Below, in pieces: positions 41,359-47,542 of a DNA stretch of 64,000 bases. A program made the position numbers and the translations under genes. The DNA is taken from positions 938,501 through 1,002,500 of the forward strand of contig NZ_AP028672.1 of assembly GCF_041154505.1 (NCBI RefSeq), in the 5' to 3' direction. A model generated the notes under the pieces. It had not been told where the DNA came from, did no database searches, and worked only from the letters and a program-made list of their open reading frames with translations. Position 1 is the stretch's first letter; the number at the start of each line of letters is the position of its first letter. Origin of the DNA: Acidovorax sp. A79 (lineage in GTDB: Bacteria; Pseudomonadota; Gammaproteobacteria; Burkholderiales; Burkholderiaceae_C).

Positions 41359-41691
41359 CTATCGGTCGCCGGAGCCGCCTATCTGTTGCCCAGCGCGAAC
41401 GCGTGCACCCTGCTGCGCTGCATTGACAGGGGCCGTACACACCAGCAAGGCGGCTCGCATCTTCAGTTCGTACCCCTCACGGCGCTCGATCTCGGCCTGC
41501 GCGGCCCGGATGAACTCATCCACCGTGGCACCCGGCCGCAGCAGCTCGGTGGGCATCATCGGCCGATCGGGCACGGGTTCTTTGCATTCCATGGGCACAG
41601 CCACGTTCACACGCTGCATTTCAAGGCGTGGGGCCGTGGCACAGCCCGAAAGCCACGTGCAGCAAGCCATCAAGGCAATAGCTGTCTTCAT
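41359..41691 (-). CDS. Rz1-like spanin outer-membrane lipoprotein
   Basis: A 110-residue phage lysis lipoprotein. The lipobox is CCTWLSGC near residues 9-16, and the conserved EPVPDRPMMPTELL follows, as in Rz1-like o-spanins. With Rz it fuses inner and outer membranes in the last lysis step. It is the last gene of the lysis cassette, overlapping Rz by ATGA. Confidence 0.75.
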   Translation of the reverse strand: MKTAIALMACCTWLSGCATAPRLEMQRVNVAVPMECKEPVPDRPMMPTELLRPGATVDEFIRAAQAEIERREGYELKMRAALLVCTAPVNAAQQGARVRAGQQIGGSGDR

Positions 41692-42053
41692 GGCTTCGAC
41701 CTCCCCTTCAGCCAGCCATCCACCCGAGCCTGGGCGCTGGCACATGCGTCGCCCGGCACGGGGGCGGGCGTGAACAGAATCTTGTCTGCACGCTGGTTGT
41801 GCCACTGCGCCGCGCTGGCCGCTGCCGTGCGCGCAGATGCCGCGTCGCGGGCCCGTTGGCTGGCCAGCTTGCGCAGGTCGTCCACGGCATTGCTGCATTC
41901 ACTGGCCATTTGCCGAGCACCATCACGCTGGCCCTGCATATCGCGCAGCGCGGTCTGTGCCTTGGCAGTGGCGTCGCGCTGGCCCAGATAGGCCCAGCCC
42001 AGCAGGGCATTCGCGGCCAGGCTCAACAGAACGACGGTTTGCCCGGGACTCAT
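41688..42053 (-). CDS. Rz-like spanin inner-membrane subunit
   Basis: A 121-residue protein with an N-terminal membrane helix (VVLLSLAANALLGWAYLG) followed by a charged coiled-coil periplasmic segment (about 25-90). This is the i-spanin layout, and the neighbours (lysozyme before, Rz1 after, both by ATGA overlap) confirm it. Rz1 is adjacent rather than nested inside Rz as in lambda. Confidence 0.72.
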   Translation of the reverse strand: MSPGQTVVLLSLAANALLGWAYLGQRDATAKAQTALRDMQGQRDGARQMASECSNAVDDLRKLASQRARDAASARTAAASAAQWHNQRADKILFTPAPVPGDACASAQARVDGWLKGRSKP

Positions 42054-42664
42054 GGTTGCGCCTCCGTGATCAGGCCTGCGCTGAAATGCCCGTCCCTGCC
42101 CCATTCCACGCACAGCTCGCGCGTGGTGGCGCGCCGGTCCTGCAGGCCGGGCAGCACCACGGACTGGCCGTTGGCGGTGCCGTGCACCCATCGGGGCATC
42201 TGCTCGCACATGCCCACCAGGTTGCCCGAATTGCCCAGGCGAACAAGCGTGGTCCCGTCCAGCACCGAAGGCCCGAGGTTGTAGACCATATCGATCAGAC
42301 TGACACGCACCCAGACGTTGTAGGTGTCCCAGTGCTTGAGGCCGGCACGGGCCAGACGCTCGGCCTCGATGTACCTGGCCAGTTCCAGCCTCTTGCAATC
42401 CTCCCGCGAGTACGTACGCCCTGCCGCCACCTCCGGGCCGGTCACGCCGTTGCACACGCTGAGGGGCTGGCCCTTGCCCAGCCTGTCCACGTAGGGCGTG
42501 CCGATGTGCCTGCCGCTGCTTTCGTAGTAGCTGCCCAGCTCCATCGCCAGGATCACGGCATCGCTAGGCTGCTGCGCGGCAAAATAGGTGGCAACGCCAC
42601 CGGCCGCTCCGAACGCGATGGCGAGCGCAGTCTCGACCAGGCGCTTGCGAATGCCCTCTTTCAT
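42050..42664 (-). CDS. Phage lysozyme (GH24-type, probable SAR endolysin)
   Basis: A 204-residue muramidase-type endolysin. The N-terminal hydrophobic Ala/Gly-rich helix (ALAIAFGAAGGVATYFAA, about 13-30) fits a signal-arrest-release sequence, so export need not depend on a holin. The GH24 core is visible in YVDRLGKGQPLSVCNGVTG, giving the Asp and Thr of the catalytic set, with Glu42 or Glu48 upstream as the acid. Both ends overlap neighbours by four bases. Confidence 0.8.
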   Translation of the reverse strand: MKEGIRKRLVETALAIAFGAAGGVATYFAAQQPSDAVILAMELGSYYESSGRHIGTPYVDRLGKGQPLSVCNGVTGPEVAAGRTYSREDCKRLELARYIEAERLARAGLKHWDTYNVWVRVSLIDMVYNLGPSVLDGTTLVRLGNSGNLVGMCEQMPRWVHGTANGQSVVLPGLQDRRATTRELCVEWGRDGHFSAGLITEAQP

Positions 42665-42978
42665 TTTTGTCCCTTCAGCGTGGCCCAAAAGCCGACGCAC
42701 GCTGTGCCACAGCCCACGATATAGGCCATCGGCTTTGCCAATTTGCCAAGCCAGTTCAGCACCTTGATAGCGCCCTTGAATGACTGGAATAGTTCGACCA
42801 GCTCCGCCGTGTCGGCCTTCACCGCCTGAGTGGCCAGGGTGTTGGCTTCCAGTTCTCGTCGCAGCGCTATCTGCTCCGCTTCCACGCGCGAGAGCCGCTG
42901 ATCACCGTCATCAAGGCGCGCGTGGATGGTCGCGGCGGTAGTGAGGTCCACGAGGTTTCCGAAGTCGTCCTGGATCAT
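42661..42978 (-). CDS. Phage holin-like or lysis-associated membrane protein
   Basis: A 105-residue protein with a charged N-terminal coiled coil (RLSRVEAEQIALRRELEAN) and one C-terminal membrane segment (LAKPMAYIVGCGTACVGFWA). Position directly before the lysozyme in an overlapping operon suggests a holin or pinholin partner. This is inference from position and topology, as no family motif is recognised. A GGGAGG site precedes the ATG at 42978. Confidence 0.6.
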   Translation of the reverse strand: MIQDDFGNLVDLTTAATIHARLDDGDQRLSRVEAEQIALRRELEANTLATQAVKADTAELVELFQSFKGAIKVLNWLGKLAKPMAYIVGCGTACVGFWATLKGQK

Positions 42979-43139
42979 GGCGTAGCCTCCCGCACCACCC
43001 CCTGTAAGCCCTTTCGCCGCGTCTCGAAGCAGCCCGGTACCGGCTCTGCCGACAGGCGCGGCGGCCTGTACCCAATGGCGTGGAGGAACCTGCGCGCACC
43101 GCGCTGCAGCACTTCGTGGCTTTGCTGGATCAAGTTCAT
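42975..43139 (-). CDS. Small phage protein, unknown
   Basis: A 54-residue basic protein (MNLIQQSHEVLQRGARRFLH and on). The call rests on the ATGA overlap with the next gene, a CGGGAG site upstream, and first place in the lysis operon behind the repressed promoter. No motif is recognised. Confidence 0.5.
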   Translation of the reverse strand: MNLIQQSHEVLQRGARRFLHAIGYRPPRLSAEPVPGCFETRRKGLQGVVREATP

Positions 43140-43221
43140 GCAGGGCTCCCGGTGACCCGAGGGGCTGTGCAGTGCGCGCCCCCGGGAAAATAAATGGATT
43201 CTTTGCTTGAGCATGAGGAAT

Positions 43222-43250
43222 TAAACCATAGTTCATTTCAAAAATCAACC
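43222..43250 (-). promoter_or_regulatory. Repressed promoter of the lysis operon
   Basis: On the minus strand, TTGATT (43250-43245) and TTTAAT (43227-43222) are separated by exactly 17 bases, a good sigma-70 promoter. Operator-like semi-palindromes overlap both hexamers. It points at the lysis genes, about 85 bases before the first start. Confidence 0.65.
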
Positions 43251-43289
43251 ATAGTTCAACAAAAACGCGGCAATATTGCAACCATGGTT
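43226..43289. promoter_or_regulatory. Repressor operator cluster, left side (three sites)
   Basis: AACCATAGTT occurs at 43226-43235 and 43249-43258, and AACCATGGTT at 43280-43289. The first two overlap the -10 and -35 of the lysis promoter. The third covers the repressor start codon (43284), implying autoregulation. The same decamer recurs on the other side of the repressor gene. Confidence 0.72.
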
Positions 43290-44009
43290 GAATACAAAGA
43301 ACGGCTAGAAATGGCAATGAAGCGCGCAGGAATGGGGGCTGCCCAGCTCGCGGCTGCGATCAACATGTCCTACCAAGGCGTGAAAAAGGTAATGGACGGG
43401 AAGTCGGGGGCCTTCAGTGCCGAGAACAACTCGAAGGCAGCAGCGGCCTTGGGAGTCAATTCTGATTGGCTCGCGACCGGCGATAGAGCAATGGGAGCAG
43501 GTGGCGTTACGGTCGCATCTGCGCCGCACGAAGCCCCGTCAGATGATCCTGGCGGACCACCCGATTTGGTGATTGCAGAGTTCGCGACGGGCGGCGGAAT
43601 GGACAGAAAGGGCCAACTGCTCCTGGATGACCAGCCAGGCATCATCAGAAGCTGGCGCGTCAGCAATGATTGGCTGCGCCTGAATGTCCCCTCTCACACA
43701 GGTACAAGGAACCTGTGCATCGTGACCGGCTTTGGCCCCTCGATGCGACCCATGTTTAATCCTGGCGATCCGCTGCTGGTGGACATTGGTGTGAGAACGG
43801 TCAACCATGAGGGGGTGTATTTCTTCCGCGTCGGCGAGGAAGGTTTCATCAAGCTGATTCAGCGCGTGCCAGAGTTCGACGGTCCAGGCTTCAACCTCCG
43901 GATCATCTCCAAGAACCCTGACTTCCCTCCCTATGACCTCTCGCCACGGAATCCGCATTTTGAAGTGCTGGGCAAGGTGCTGACGGTGTGGAGGAGCGAG
44001 CAGTACTGA
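43284..44009 (+). CDS. Phage repressor, XRE HTH plus S24 peptidase domain
   Basis: A 241-residue CI/LexA-like repressor. The N-terminal XRE helix-turn-helix spans about 5-65 (MGAAQLAAAINMSYQGVKKV). The C-terminal S24 domain has Ser153 in GFGPSMRPMF and Lys190 in EEGFIKLIQ, a 37-residue spacing as in LexA, so RecA-stimulated self-cleavage is likely. No ribosome site precedes the ATG and CAATAT lies seven bases upstream, so the mRNA may be leaderless, as for lambda cI. The gene looks intact within a decayed prophage and probably still silences the promoters on both sides. Confidence 0.88.
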   Translation: MVEYKERLEMAMKRAGMGAAQLAAAINMSYQGVKKVMDGKSGAFSAENNSKAAAALGVNSDWLATGDRAMGAGGVTVASAPHEAPSDDPGGPPDLVIAEFATGGGMDRKGQLLLDDQPGIIRSWRVSNDWLRLNVPSHTGTRNLCIVTGFGPSMRPMFNPGDPLLVDIGVRTVNHEGVYFFRVGEEGFIKLIQRVPEFDGPGFNLRIISKNPDFPPYDLSPRNPHFEVLGKVLTVWRSEQY

Positions 44010-44356
44010 GGGTTGCCCAAGCAGCCATCACTCGCGTGCCGGGCCAGGGTGTGGCCTGGGTTCCGCCAGCCCTCTGGCGGATCAAGCGAGGTAGCACCCT
44101 CGGTCATGCCGCCTTTGTTCGCAGCAGGTCTTACCGTTGACAGCCCGTGCGGGGGCGAACGCACGCGAACAGACCACCACCCGAATGCCAGCCAGAACAT
44201 GCTCCCGCAGCAGGTGGCCCGTCCCGTGGCACATCACACATGCCAACGAAGTCATGCACGGGACGCACCCACAGTTTTGATAGAGCCCAAGCCATCCAAC
44301 CGCCCTTGACGCGGGTTTTGGTGCCGCATGCCATCGGTGTCGATATACCAAAACTG
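44010..44356. other. Stretch without a convincing gene, behind the repressor
   Basis: No rightward gene is supported. On the minus strand three frames stay open over 43931-44351 as short Cys/Trp/His-containing readings without ribosome sites (for example ACSGWHSGGGLFACVR at 44131-44334). They resemble the uncharacterised short readings often found in phage immunity regions. I treat them as possible structured RNA or decayed sequence rather than genes. Confidence 0.35.
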
Positions 44357-44393
44357 AACCATAGTTGACACCATGATTGAACTATGGTTTAAT
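44357..44393 (+). promoter_or_regulatory. Repressed rightward promoter with operator sites
   Basis: TTGACA (44365-44370), 17 bases, TTTAAT (44388-44393): a near-consensus promoter. AACCATAGTT (44357-44366) overlaps the -35, and its reverse complement AACTATGGTT (44380-44389) overlaps the -10; a weaker CACCATGATT lies between. Eleven bases around the -10 (AACTATGGTTT) are identical to the lysis promoter. It points towards the com module. Confidence 0.75.
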
Positions 44394-44924
44394 TCTTACA
44401 TCGCACCAACAAACGCGAAACGAACCGGCCCAGACGCACACAGGGCCACGCCGACCGGAGACGCGAGGGGTTCCAGGCCTGAGGGCTGCAGCGTGTTGGG
44501 AGCGACGGGCACCATCGGTATCGACCAAGCCGCCCGGGCTCCTTAAAAAGTCAGCTGCCGATGTTGCTTGCCCCACCTGTGGAGCATTCGTCCGGCACAA
44601 GAGCAGACCCGGGCATGGCCGGGCGAGCGCGGGCAGTCCGGCCCGTCATCAGTCCGCCAAAGCGCGGTAAACGGTGCTCAAACGGTGAGGCGTAGACAGC
44701 CAAGAACAGAAACGGTCACGCCGGTTGAAATGCCGGCATGCCCTTCGCAAGAGGGGCGATCCCAGATGGCTTTGCGCTGAGCCATCTGGGATCGAGAAGA
44801 TAAGACAGGGCGAGTGCCTGGAGTGCGTCAACACCCCAGGCACCCGCCTCCGCCGTGAGCGAGCACGGCATTGGCCAAGACCCTGCCACCTGATCAGGCC
44901 GGGGCATTATGGACTATGCCGCAT
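44394..44924 (+). other. Structured leader of the com module
   Basis: No gene is firmly supported in these 531 bases. A frame ending at 44670 contains VACPTCGAFVRHK, a zinc-ribbon-like fragment, but has no good start. From 44720 onwards there are successive hairpins: GCCGG/CCGGC (44720-44737), CCCTTC-GCAA-GAGGGG (44741-44756), a perfect 15-base inverted repeat with an eight-base loop (44757-44794), and GTGCCTGG/CCAGGCAC (44814-44843). They would form in the mRNA upstream of com. Confidence 0.5.
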
Positions 44925-45107
44925 ATGCAAGAAGTGAGATGCGCCAACTGCAATCGCAAGCTGGCAGAAGGACTTTTCCAACACCTGAACATCAAGTGCC
45001 CGCGCTGCGGGACGCTGAATTCCATGAGGGTCGAGAACCCCTCTCCGTCGAGAGTCGAGAACTCCGAACCAGAGTGCCAGCGAGCTCCTTCATCAACTTT
45101 GACTTAA
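44925..45107 (+). CDS. Com-like zinc-finger regulator
   Basis: A 60-residue protein with the Mu Com signature: MQEVRCANCNRKLAEG, then LNIKCPRCGTLNSMR. The two CxxC pairs should bind one zinc. In phage Mu, Com binds the mom mRNA and opens its translation start. Here the downstream gene is not mom but an unrelated protein starting 12 bases later. An ATG three codons upstream (44916) is an alternative start. The Ser/Glu-rich tail is longer than needed for the finger. Confidence 0.8.
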   Translation: MQEVRCANCNRKLAEGLFQHLNIKCPRCGTLNSMRVENPSPSRVENSEPECQRAPSSTLT

Positions 45108-45118
45108 AAGGCAATCAA

Positions 45119-45640
45119 ATGACTCTCTATATCAATGGCTCTAAAACCGTTGGCAATGGCGGCCTGGCCGGTGAATATCTCGCCACGGGTAACAACTCGG
45201 GCGTTTTCATTGACATGTGCCCGTATACGTTCGGCAGCACTGGCACTCCTCACTCGGGGGTGGCCTTCTTCTGCAACGACGTTCCCGCTGGGGCTCCCGA
45301 CAATCAAATCTGGTCGGGGCAGGCTCGTGGTGTGACGTTCTGGAAAAACGGTGATAACCGTGTCATCAAGGCCGAGGACTGGCTGGGCGGTGCCAACAAT
45401 TTCTATCACTACCCCATCGGCACCTGGGAGCCTGGGGTTGTCTATCGTGTCACGGCAACGTACACGGCAACCGACGTGCAACTTGCTGTGTACAAGACTG
45501 ACAACGCCGGCAACGTCATCGCCTTGACGGCTAGCGCCGTGCGCCCGCTCAACGTACCCAACAGCAAGGGCACGCATGCTTGCGTGTTTGCGACCGATGG
45601 CAGCACCGTTGGCTGCACCCCGGTTGCGCTGTACCCCTAA
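45119..45640 (+). CDS. Unknown 173-residue protein translated after Com
   Basis: No family is recognised. The sequence is rich in Gly, Asn, Thr, Tyr and Trp with alternating patterns (YRVTATYTATDVQLAVYKTD, WEPGVVYRV), suggesting an all-beta sandwich, perhaps a carbohydrate- or surface-binding fold. It has no signal peptide or membrane helix. Four Cys are present. Base composition is less GC-rich than the chromosomal genes. Position directly after com makes it a candidate target of Com regulation. AAAAGG lies about seven bases before the ATG, and a terminator follows the gene. Confidence 0.7.
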   Translation: MTLYINGSKTVGNGGLAGEYLATGNNSGVFIDMCPYTFGSTGTPHSGVAFFCNDVPAGAPDNQIWSGQARGVTFWKNGDNRVIKAEDWLGGANNFYHYPIGTWEPGVVYRVTATYTATDVQLAVYKTDNAGNVIALTASAVRPLNVPNSKGTHACVFATDGSTVGCTPVALYP

Positions 45641-45705
45641 TGGGATGACGAGCCTCCTGCACATGGAGGCTGCCCGATGGCGCACGCAGGCCAACGGGAT
45701 TTAAC

Positions 45706-45733
45706 AAAGGGCCCGCTTCATGCGGGCCTTCTT
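45706..45733 (+). terminator. Rho-independent terminator of the com module
   Basis: GGCCCGC, loop TTCAT, GCGGGCC, then TTCTT. It lies 66 bases after the stop of the 173-residue protein. Confidence 0.7.
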
Positions 45734-45737
45734 ACGC

Positions 45738-45855
45738 CCCTCGCAAGAGGGCCATCACACAACCGTCGAAGGCTCCTTGAGTAGCCTCCAGCCGAACGCG
45801 ATAGGCTGGAACGCGAAACCGTGGGGTTCGATTCCCCGGGCGGTAGTGTGATGGC
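45738..45855 (+). ncRNA. tRNA-like cloverleaf with extended closing helix
   Basis: A GCAA-tetraloop hairpin (CCCTC-GCAA-GAGGG, 45738-45751) abuts a cloverleaf. Closing helix: 45751-45767 pairs with 45839-45855 (17 pairs, one A-A mismatch, one wobble). Two bases later comes an AGGCT/AGCCT arm (45770-45787, loop eight), then a CCAGCC/GGCTGG arm (45788-45809, loop ten), twelve variable bases, and a T-arm with canonical loop TTCGATT (45822-45838). Arm order and the two-base linker match a tRNA, but the anticodon-position loop is too long, the closing helix far exceeds seven pairs and no CCA is encoded. Function unknown; transcription and strand are inferred. Confidence 0.55.
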
Positions 45856-46049
45856 GACGACAACAAGCGAGTCAGGCGTCCCTGCCTGTTTCGCCATCAT
45901 CACGAAGCCGCTGATCGGTCATGAGGTATTTCCGCTGGTAAGTACGAAAACTGCGGCATCCAGCAGAGCGGGCCGGGGGATTCCTGGCCGTGTGCGCCGC
46001 AGGTGGAAGCCCTGCCCTTCTTATCATTGTCCCAACGACGGAGGGACGT

Positions 46050-46358
46050 ATGGCAAAGGCTTTCATGGTGATGATGGTTGCGGTGGTCGCACTCATGGGC
46101 TACCTCATTCACAAGCACGAGCAGAGCAAGCCGCCAAGCGACATCAGCGCGCCCCCTCCATTGAGCGAATCCCCAAGGCCCCGAACTGTTGACGTTGCAC
46201 GCAGCGTTTCCAGCACTCCTCAGTACCGGTGTGACGGCAGAACCCATTGCTCCCAGATGTCGTCCTGTGATGAGGCGACTTTCTTTCTAAAGAACTGCCC
46301 CAACACCAAGATGGACGGGGACAACGACGGCATTCCGTGCGAGCAGCAGTTGTGCTAG
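46050..46358 (+). CDS. Membrane-anchored Excalibur-domain protein
   Basis: A 102-residue protein with one N-terminal membrane helix (AFMVMMVAVVALMGYLI), a Pro/Ser-rich linker and a C-terminal Excalibur domain, a short Ca2+-binding motif seen here as NTKMDGDNDGIPCEQQLC with paired cysteines upstream (CDGRTHCSQMSSC). Excalibur domains occur on surface proteins and nucleases; the role here is unknown. A GGAGGG site six bases before the ATG and a strong terminator after the stop support a real single-gene unit. Confidence 0.82.
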   Translation: MAKAFMVMMVAVVALMGYLIHKHEQSKPPSDISAPPPLSESPRPRTVDVARSVSSTPQYRCDGRTHCSQMSSCDEATFFLKNCPNTKMDGDNDGIPCEQQLC

Positions 46359-46388
46359 CCCCGTTCAGCCAAACCGAATCCTGATTTC

Positions 46389-46413
46389 AGCCCGCCACGC
46401 GCGGGCTTTTTTT
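46389..46413 (+). terminator. Rho-independent terminator
   Basis: AGCCCGC, loop CACGC, GCGGGCT, then a run of Ts to 46413. It ends the Excalibur gene unit. Confidence 0.88.
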
Positions 46414-46537
46414 CGACCGCGCCGGGGAGTCTCCTCGCTCCCTTCTAAGTTCCCCCGGGACACCCCGCAAGGGCAGCGGTTCTTTCTTCCCCATTGGCCG
46501 CCACCAGGCCGGAATTCCTTCCCCCTCGGAGATTCCT

Positions 46538-46717
46538 ATGAACAACGTCAACGAGACGGTGCAGGCGTTCCTGCGCCCGCACCTCCCCTGGACCGCTGCA
46601 GAGCGCAAAGCGGTGGCCCAGACCGAAGCCCGCCAGAGAGCCGAAGACCAGCGCCGCCAGGACCGCGCGCTGATGGACCAGCAGCAGAACTTCCGCTCCA
46701 TGGGGGCACTGCGATGA
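46538..46717 (+). CDS. Small phage protein, unknown
   Basis: A 59-residue charged, probably helical protein (WTAAERKAVAQTEARQRAED, QRRQDRALMDQQQNF). It has no recognised domain. It overlaps the next gene by ATGA, the junction style used throughout this phage remnant, which supports coding. Confidence 0.5.
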   Translation: MNNVNETVQAFLRPHLPWTAAERKAVAQTEARQRAEDQRRQDRALMDQQQNFRSMGALR

Positions 46718-46887
46718 ACAGCCTCATCCAGCAGGTCCGTACCGCCCAGGTGCGCGCAGGCGAAGACGCTGTGCTCCCGAACCTCCAGAGCCTGGGCCTT
46801 GTTCCAAAGCTCAAGCACGAGGTGGCCGTGGTTCAGACCATTGAAGCCGCATCAGCGCGCCACCTGAACGAAATGCGAGCCCCATGA
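46714..46887 (+). CDS. Small phage protein, unknown
   Basis: A 57-residue protein (MNSLIQQVRTAQVRAGEDAV and on), helical in pattern, with no recognised domain. ATGA overlaps occur at both ends. Not assignable to a function. Confidence 0.45.
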   Translation: MNSLIQQVRTAQVRAGEDAVLPNLQSLGLVPKLKHEVAVVQTIEAASARHLNEMRAP

Positions 46888-47229
46888 AGATCATCCACAT
46901 CTCCTACAGCGGCCCCGACCACAAGATCCGCGACGCCAGCGGCAAGGAATAGAAGTCGAGATGCACCCGCGTTTCGGGTCCATCTTTCTCGGGCACCACG
47001 GCGATCCCACAGCTGACCAGCCAGGTGCCCGGCCCCCGGTCTGGGATGCCGTCCAGTTCCGTGCCAAGCAGCGAGCGGCGATCGGCACCGACGGGTTCTC
47101 TGCACCTGGAAGTCTGAGCCTGAGCCGGCGCTGGTCTACCCGGGCAGGCTCAACTATGCAGTCGCCGGCTCCTCAGTGGCGAAGAAGTACGGCCGCGCTG
47201 AGCAGGCGCGCAACGAGAGGACAACATGA
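46884..47229 (+). pseudogene. Decayed phage gene with two frameshifts
   Basis: Reading starts well (MKIIHISYSGPDHKIRDASGKE) but stops at 46952. Protein-like sequence resumes in another frame (VEMHPRFGSIFLGHHGDP, VWDAVQFRAKQRAAIGTDG), then shifts again near 47095 to SEPEPALVYPGRLNYAVAGS and ends at 47229. The three pieces in sequence would make a protein of about 115 residues. No family is recognised. Confidence 0.5.
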
Positions 47230-47421
47230 CGCCGACTCAATCCCCCTTGCCTGCCAAATCAACCGCCCCGCCGAAAGCTCGATGTGTCCCGGGCGACCAT
47301 CTACCGGCTGGTGAAGGACAAGCACCTGAAACTGGTCAAGGTCGGCAAGCGTGCCAGCCGCATCACGGCGCAAAGCCTCACCGACAATCTGGAGTCCCAC
47401 GGGGCCGACAATGCTGGGTAG
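47226..47421 (+). pseudogene. Excisionase-like HTH gene, frameshifted
   Basis: The C-terminal part reads KLDVSRATIYRLVKDKHLKL then VKVGKRASRITAQSL, a MerR/AlpA-type helix-turn-helix seen in excisionases. That frame has an upstream stop at 47227 and no usable start. The only good start, ATG at 47226 overlapping the previous stop as ATGA, is in another frame (MTPTQSPLPAKSTAP). A single indel between 47240 and 47275 explains this. Loss of a working excisionase fits an immobilised prophage. Confidence 0.6.
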
Positions 47422-47456
47422 GATTCCGCCACTGCGCGGTATTTTCAAGCGCTTGA

Positions 47457-47500
47457 ATTCTGGGTAGCTAGCCGGGTAGCTACACCATGCAACCCAGAAT
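47457..47500. repeat. Nested repeats at the right edge of the phage remnant
   Basis: ATTCTGGGT (47457-47465) and ACCCAGAAT (47492-47500) form a perfect nine-base inverted repeat. Inside are two direct GGGTAGCTA copies (47462, 47474) and an AGCTA/TAGCT hairpin. Such arrays near an excisionase gene resemble integrase/excisionase arm sites, and an attachment-site role is plausible. No matching copy was found at the folA side. Confidence 0.45.
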
Positions 47501-47542
47501 ATGCAACATCAAGCTATTGATTTATAAAAGGATTATTCATCA

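Noticed and set aside
44377..44670. 97-codon plus-strand frame with a CPTCG zinc-ribbon-like end
   Set aside because: The start lies inside the promoter -10 region, there is no ribosome site and only the last third is protein-like; kept as part of the leader description.
45751..45855. Functional tRNA, including tRNA-Sec
   Set aside because: Ten-base loop at the anticodon position, no long variable arm, non-canonical D-loop and no CCA, so a decoding tRNA is unlikely; retained as tRNA-like.
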